From M55B174 sp034716235 (GTDB lineage Bacteria > Patescibacteriota > Minisyncoccia > CAIUEV01 > JAHKAQ01), in the NCBI GenBank assembly GCA_034716235.1, contig JAYEHH010000035.1, forward strand, positions 1 to 8,293: a stretch of DNA of 8,293 bases, written 5' to 3'. The position numbers and the translations under genes are program-made. A model generated the notes under the pieces. It saw only the letters and a program-made list of their open reading frames with translations. It did not search any database and had not been told where the DNA came from. Below are positions 5,969-8,293 of the stretch, one piece after another; position 1 is the first letter of the stretch, and the number at the start of each line of letters is the position of its first letter.

Positions 5969-6538
5969 ATGTTAGATATAAAAAAAATAAAGACTGGAGC
6001 TGAAATAGAAATTAAAAACGAGCCCTTTAAAGTATTAAGGGCCGTTTTTTCTAAAATGGGAAGACAGGGATCGGTTTTAAGAACAAAATTAAAAAATTTA
6101 AAAACTGGAGATGTTTTTGAAACTACCCTAAGAAGTGCAGACAAGGTAAAAGAGCTAGAACTTACTAGAGAAAATGCCCAATTTCTTTACTCGGAAAAAA
6201 ATTCCTATTACTTTATGGATCAGGTAAATTATGAACAGTTCTCTTTAGACAAAAATGTTCTTGGCAATTTAACCAATTTTTTAACGGAAGGATGCAAGGT
6301 AGAAATCATTTATCACAATGAAAAACCTATCAACATCGACCTTCCTTTCAAAATTAATTTTAAAGTTACTGAAGCTCCACCAGCCGTAAAAGGAAACACT
6401 GCCGATGGAGGCTCCAAAATAATTACCGTTGAAACAGGCTACCAACTAAAAACTCCCCTCTTCATTGAAAAAGGAGACATTATAAAAATAAATACCCATG
6501 AGGGTACTTACGTGGAAAGAGTTACTAAGAAAAAATAA
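5969..6538 (+). CDS. efp: Translation elongation factor P
   Basis: EF-P binds the ribosome between the P and E sites and relieves stalling at proline runs. At 189 residues it is normal length with all three domains: the KOW-like domain I (1 to about 65, with VLRTKLKNLKTGDVFE), an OB domain II (about 66-128, YFMDQVNYEQFSLDKNVLGN), and an OB domain III (about 130-189, with VKGNTADGGSKIITVETGYQLKTPLFIEKGDIIKINTHEGTYVERV). The tip loop of domain I, SKMGRQGSV (28-36), carries arginine at position 32 instead of the lysine modified in E. coli (PGKGQ). Arg32 is the residue rhamnosylated by EarP in Pseudomonas-type EF-P; whether this one is modified is unknown. It is the last gene of the operon. No Shine-Dalgarno is present. 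Confidence 0.95.
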   Translation: MLDIKKIKTGAEIEIKNEPFKVLRAVFSKMGRQGSVLRTKLKNLKTGDVFETTLRSADKVKELELTRENAQFLYSEKNSYYFMDQVNYEQFSLDKNVLGNLTNFLTEGCKVEIIYHNEKPINIDLPFKINFKVTEAPPAVKGNTADGGSKIITVETGYQLKTPLFIEKGDIIKINTHEGTYVERVTKKK

Positions 6539-6550
6539 CTTTTTTATTGA
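6516..6550 (+). terminator. Weak AT-rich terminator at the end of the rpsF-efp operon
   Basis: AAAGAGTTA (6516-6524) can pair with TAACTTTTT (6536-6544) with one G-U pair and an 11-base loop, running into further T-rich sequence. It overlaps the efp stop codon and the 19-base gap to the convergent gene, so the two converging transcripts may share this signal. The stem has little GC and is only suggestive. Confidence 0.3.
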
Positions 6551-6557
6551 TTATTTT

Positions 6558-7676
6558 TTAACTTTGTTTATCGTTTTGACTTTTCAAAGAATATAAATCT
6601 CCCGCCTCTTTTACAAAAAGATTTGAACGTTGAAGATTCAAAATTACAGTCGCTGGTTTTACTTGACGTTGTTTTAACACTTCTGTAACTAGAATATCTT
6701 TAGTTAGCGCTTTATTAGATTTTTCAAGAACTTTAACTAATATATCTGCCACTGTTCCTGATTGGTATTTCCATCTTTTTAAAGCATAAATACCTCTGCC
6801 AATTAATATAAATCGAGGGTCTTTAATAAGTTCGTTGTGAATGGTAGGAGTGCGAGCAATTTTTTTATCAATTTTTAATCTATTGGCTTCTTTGGCAATT
6901 TTACTAAAATGAACAGGCTTATCAATTTTCTCAAAAACAAGATAGATTTTATCCCTAACTCCTCTGGGTTTTATTCCTGGCCAATTATACATTCCCCATT
7001 TCCCAAAAATATCTTGCTGAATAACTTTTGGAATATCAATGTAAGAGTAAAGAACGTCATCGGCTAATTTATTGAACTCCGGATTGCTATTCAAAATATC
7101 AATAATTTCTTGCTGAGCAAGTGATTTTTTCTCCTTGGATAATCCATTAACCAACCAAGTCTTTAATTTGGGAATGATGCCAATATCGGCACCCTTGAGA
7201 TACCAAGTTTTTTCGTATTCTTGAGGTTTATTGAAAAAGTAAAAATTATTATCCATTTTAAGCACCATCGCTAATGCCCTGCTATCACTTTCTTTTAATT
7301 TTTTATCACTAAATTCGTTAATAATTCTAAACTCACTAGCTACTCCGTTATATTCTAACAGTAAATTATAGAGTCTTTTAATAAGCTTTTTCAAGTCTGC
7401 TGAATATTTATGTTTAGCTATTTTTCTCAAAGCCTCACTTTCAATTTGACGAATTCTCTCTCTAGTAACACCTAGCCCCTTGCCAATCACCTCTAAAGTT
7501 TTGGGGTTAGCATCATTTAGGCCAAATCTTTTCAACAGAACCGTTTGCATCCGTTCATTGGGTAATTGCTGGATGGCTCCTATAACAATTTCAAAAGGCG
7601 AACCGACTTTTTTGGGAGTGCCGGTCTTTTTTGATAATGTTTTATTCCGTTGTCGCTTGTTTTTCGCTTGCTTCAT
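6558..7676 (-). CDS. Sigma-region-4-like / HARE-HTH DNA-binding protein
   Basis: The 372-residue protein begins with a basic tail (1-25), then a sigma-70 region 4-like segment: LPNERMQTVLLKRFGL (38-53) and the helix-turn-helix TLEVIGKGLGVTRERIRQIESEALRKI (60-86). No region 2 or 3 is present, so it is not a complete sigma factor. Residues about 238-302 (RGVRDKIYLVFEKIDKPVHFSKIAKEANRL...RFILIGRGIYALKRW) match the HARE-HTH winged helix also found in the RNA polymerase delta subunit. Residues 307-364 look like another winged helix, and 100-160 may be one too. I infer a transcription regulator or RNA polymerase accessory factor. It converges on efp with a 19-base gap and lacks a Shine-Dalgarno. 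Its leader holds a long inverted repeat. Confidence 0.85.
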   Translation of the reverse strand: MKQAKNKRQRNKTLSKKTGTPKKVGSPFEIVIGAIQQLPNERMQTVLLKRFGLNDANPKTLEVIGKGLGVTRERIRQIESEALRKIAKHKYSADLKKLIKRLYNLLLEYNGVASEFRIINEFSDKKLKESDSRALAMVLKMDNNFYFFNKPQEYEKTWYLKGADIGIIPKLKTWLVNGLSKEKKSLAQQEIIDILNSNPEFNKLADDVLYSYIDIPKVIQQDIFGKWGMYNWPGIKPRGVRDKIYLVFEKIDKPVHFSKIAKEANRLKIDKKIARTPTIHNELIKDPRFILIGRGIYALKRWKYQSGTVADILVKVLEKSNKALTKDILVTEVLKQRQVKPATVILNLQRSNLFVKEAGDLYSLKSQNDKQS

Positions 7677-7708
7677 CCCGCTAAATATACTGCAAAAATT
7701 AAGTTTAG

Positions 7709-7765
7709 TAGTTTTATCTTTCCCTTAGATATCTAGTAAGTTTATCTAGGAAAGAAGTAAAACTA
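7709..7765 (-). repeat. Long imperfect inverted repeat in the HARE-HTH gene leader
   Basis: On the minus strand TAGTTTTA, TCTTTCC and TAGATA pair in order with TATCTA, GGAAAGA and TAAAACTA: 21 pairs with two 2-base bulges and an 11-base loop. It lies between the candidate promoter and the start codon, so it would fold in the mRNA leader. It is not followed directly by a T-run, so it is not a standard terminator. Confidence 0.75.
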
Positions 7766-7779
7766 ACTTACTTGAGCTA

Positions 7780-7808
7780 GGATAACACATAAATACAGTT
7801 TATGTCAA
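7780..7808 (-). promoter_or_regulatory. Candidate promoter of the HARE-HTH gene
   Basis: A perfect -35 TTGACA (7803-7808, minus strand) is followed after 17 bases by TTATCC, a poor -10. The implied transcript starts near 7773 and has a leader of almost 100 bases containing the inverted repeat. The -35 is convincing; the -10 is not. Confidence 0.4.
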
Positions 7809-7856
7809 GCCAAATTTATAATATGTACAAACATATGGCGGTTTTTGCAAAATAAA

Positions 7857-7891
7857 ATTAAAAAGGGGTGCTGTTTTAATTACACCCCTTT
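7857..7891 (-). terminator. Intrinsic terminator of the small gene at 7905-8150
   Basis: On the minus strand AAAGGGGTG (7883-7891) pairs perfectly with CACCCCTTT (7862-7870) around a 12-base loop, followed by TTAATTTT. It lies 13 bases past the stop codon. Confidence 0.85.
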
Positions 7892-7904
7892 AGCTTGCGT
7901 TTTT

Positions 7905-8150
7905 TTACTTCTCCTGTTCCACAAATTTAAACAGAAGAAAGTCCTCTCCTTGCTCTAATAGTTTTAGATCTAATCCTGACAGAGCCTCCAAGACTCTTTT
8001 CAAGTCAAAGGCGGTGGTTTCCCCACCTGCGATTAGATATTTACTGTCTCCATCCTTGGTCCTCAGAAGAATTCCCTCTCTTGCGAAACTTACCGTGAAT
8101 TTCCCCACGGCATTAAACTGGCATGCCATCGTATCTCCTGTTTTTATCAT
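7905..8150 (-). CDS. Unrecognised small protein with strong ribosome-binding site
   Basis: The product has 81 residues from ATG at 8150 (MIKTGDTMACQFNAVGKF...). A second start at 8129 (MACQFN..., 74 residues) also has a well-placed AGGAG, five bases upstream. I cannot decide between them; the longer form has the better AGGAGG site. The sequence suggests several beta strands (KFTVSFAREGILLRTKDGDSKYLIAGG) followed by a helix (FDLKRVLEALSGLDLKLL) and a last strand (DFLLFKFVEQ). It has no signal peptide and no membrane segment. I recognise no family. It is a single-gene unit with its own extended -10 promoter and a clean terminator, which supports real and independent expression. Confidence 0.75.
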   Translation of the reverse strand: MIKTGDTMACQFNAVGKFTVSFAREGILLRTKDGDSKYLIAGGETTAFDLKRVLEALSGLDLKLLEQGEDFLLFKFVEQEK

Positions 8151-8161
8151 TTTTTCCTCCT
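8130..8161 (-). promoter_or_regulatory. Two alternative Shine-Dalgarno/start pairs
   Basis: AGGAGG (8156-8161) lies five bases before ATG at 8150. AGGAG (8135-8139) lies five bases before ATG at 8129. The second start, like those of the other two small orphan genes, reads ATGGCA. Confidence 0.7.
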
Positions 8162-8211
8162 ATTTATATTGTTTTAACCTAAAAGAACTGCGTCCTAATT
8201 TCAGACATTAC

Positions 8212-8240
8212 AATATAACACAATTTAGGAAATATAGCAA
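8212..8240 (-). promoter_or_regulatory. Promoter of the small gene at 7905-8150
   Basis: On the minus strand TTGCTA (8235-8240), a 17-base spacer and TATATT (8212-8217) preceded by TGT form a good extended -10 promoter. The implied leader is about 55 bases. Nothing else is supported between here and the window end. Confidence 0.6.
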
Positions 8241-8293
8241 GGAGATAGTAGCTGGAATAGATTCAAGAATTTTCTTCATCCCCCAATCACCCT

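Noticed and set aside
5153..6144. Minus-strand frames at 5153-5341 and 5959-6144
   Set aside because: They are antisense shadows of rpsF/ssb and efp.
7480..7728. 82-residue plus-strand frame
   Set aside because: It is antisense to the sigma-like N-terminal part of the HARE-HTH gene.
8208..8279. 23-codon hydrophobic minus-strand frame (MKKILESIPATISLLYF...), open to the window edge
   Set aside because: It is too short and overlaps the good promoter at 8212-8240. It could be the end of a gene outside the window but cannot be supported here.

Overview
The window looks like a piece of a Candidate Phyla Radiation (Patescibacteria, probably Parcubacteria-like) chromosome. The evidence is the AT-rich sequence, the compact unidirectional block rpsF-ssb-rpsR-efp with efp where rplI (bL9) often sits, a zinc-ribbon type bS18, a bS6 with a long charged tail, a sigma-region-4/HARE-HTH fusion protein, a small Pif1-type helicase and RhuM-family genes. 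Standard code fits all frames. The taxonomic assignment is an inference from these protein features, not from a search.

Layout. Positions 1-1930 (minus strand) are an accessory patch: an intact RhuM-family gene (654-1694), directly followed by a truncated RhuM paralogue (331-657) and a short orphan fragment (135-317), with further decayed coding scraps at 1705-1862. Positions 1931-3250 (minus) encode a Pif1-like helicase. Positions 3437-4134 (minus) hold two unrecognised small genes with near-identical leaders, an upstream extended -10 promoter and a clear intrinsic terminator at 3367-3397. A 366-base divergent intergenic region (4141-4506) holds the promoter of those small genes, a degenerate 9-bp tandem repeat array, the strong rpsF promoter and a hairpin plus T-run in the rpsF leader. 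Positions 4507-6538 (plus) are the housekeeping operon bS6, SSB, bS18, EF-P. It converges on 6558-7676 (minus), a putative transcription factor with a sigma-region-4 HTH and HARE-HTH, preceded by a leader containing a 21-bp imperfect inverted repeat. The last gene (7905-8150, minus) is an unrecognised small protein gene with its own promoter, two possible Shine-Dalgarno-supported starts and an intrinsic terminator.

How it fits together. The core operon joins small-subunit ribosomal proteins, single-strand DNA binding and translation elongation. The flanking HARE-HTH gene is probably transcriptional. The strongest unexplained signal is a perfect 25-bp palindrome (12+1+12) at the homologous position of both RhuM genes. 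The two copies differ at two paired positions, and both changes keep the pairing. A second theme is that only the three small orphan genes carry AGGAGG Shine-Dalgarno sequences; the core genes have none.
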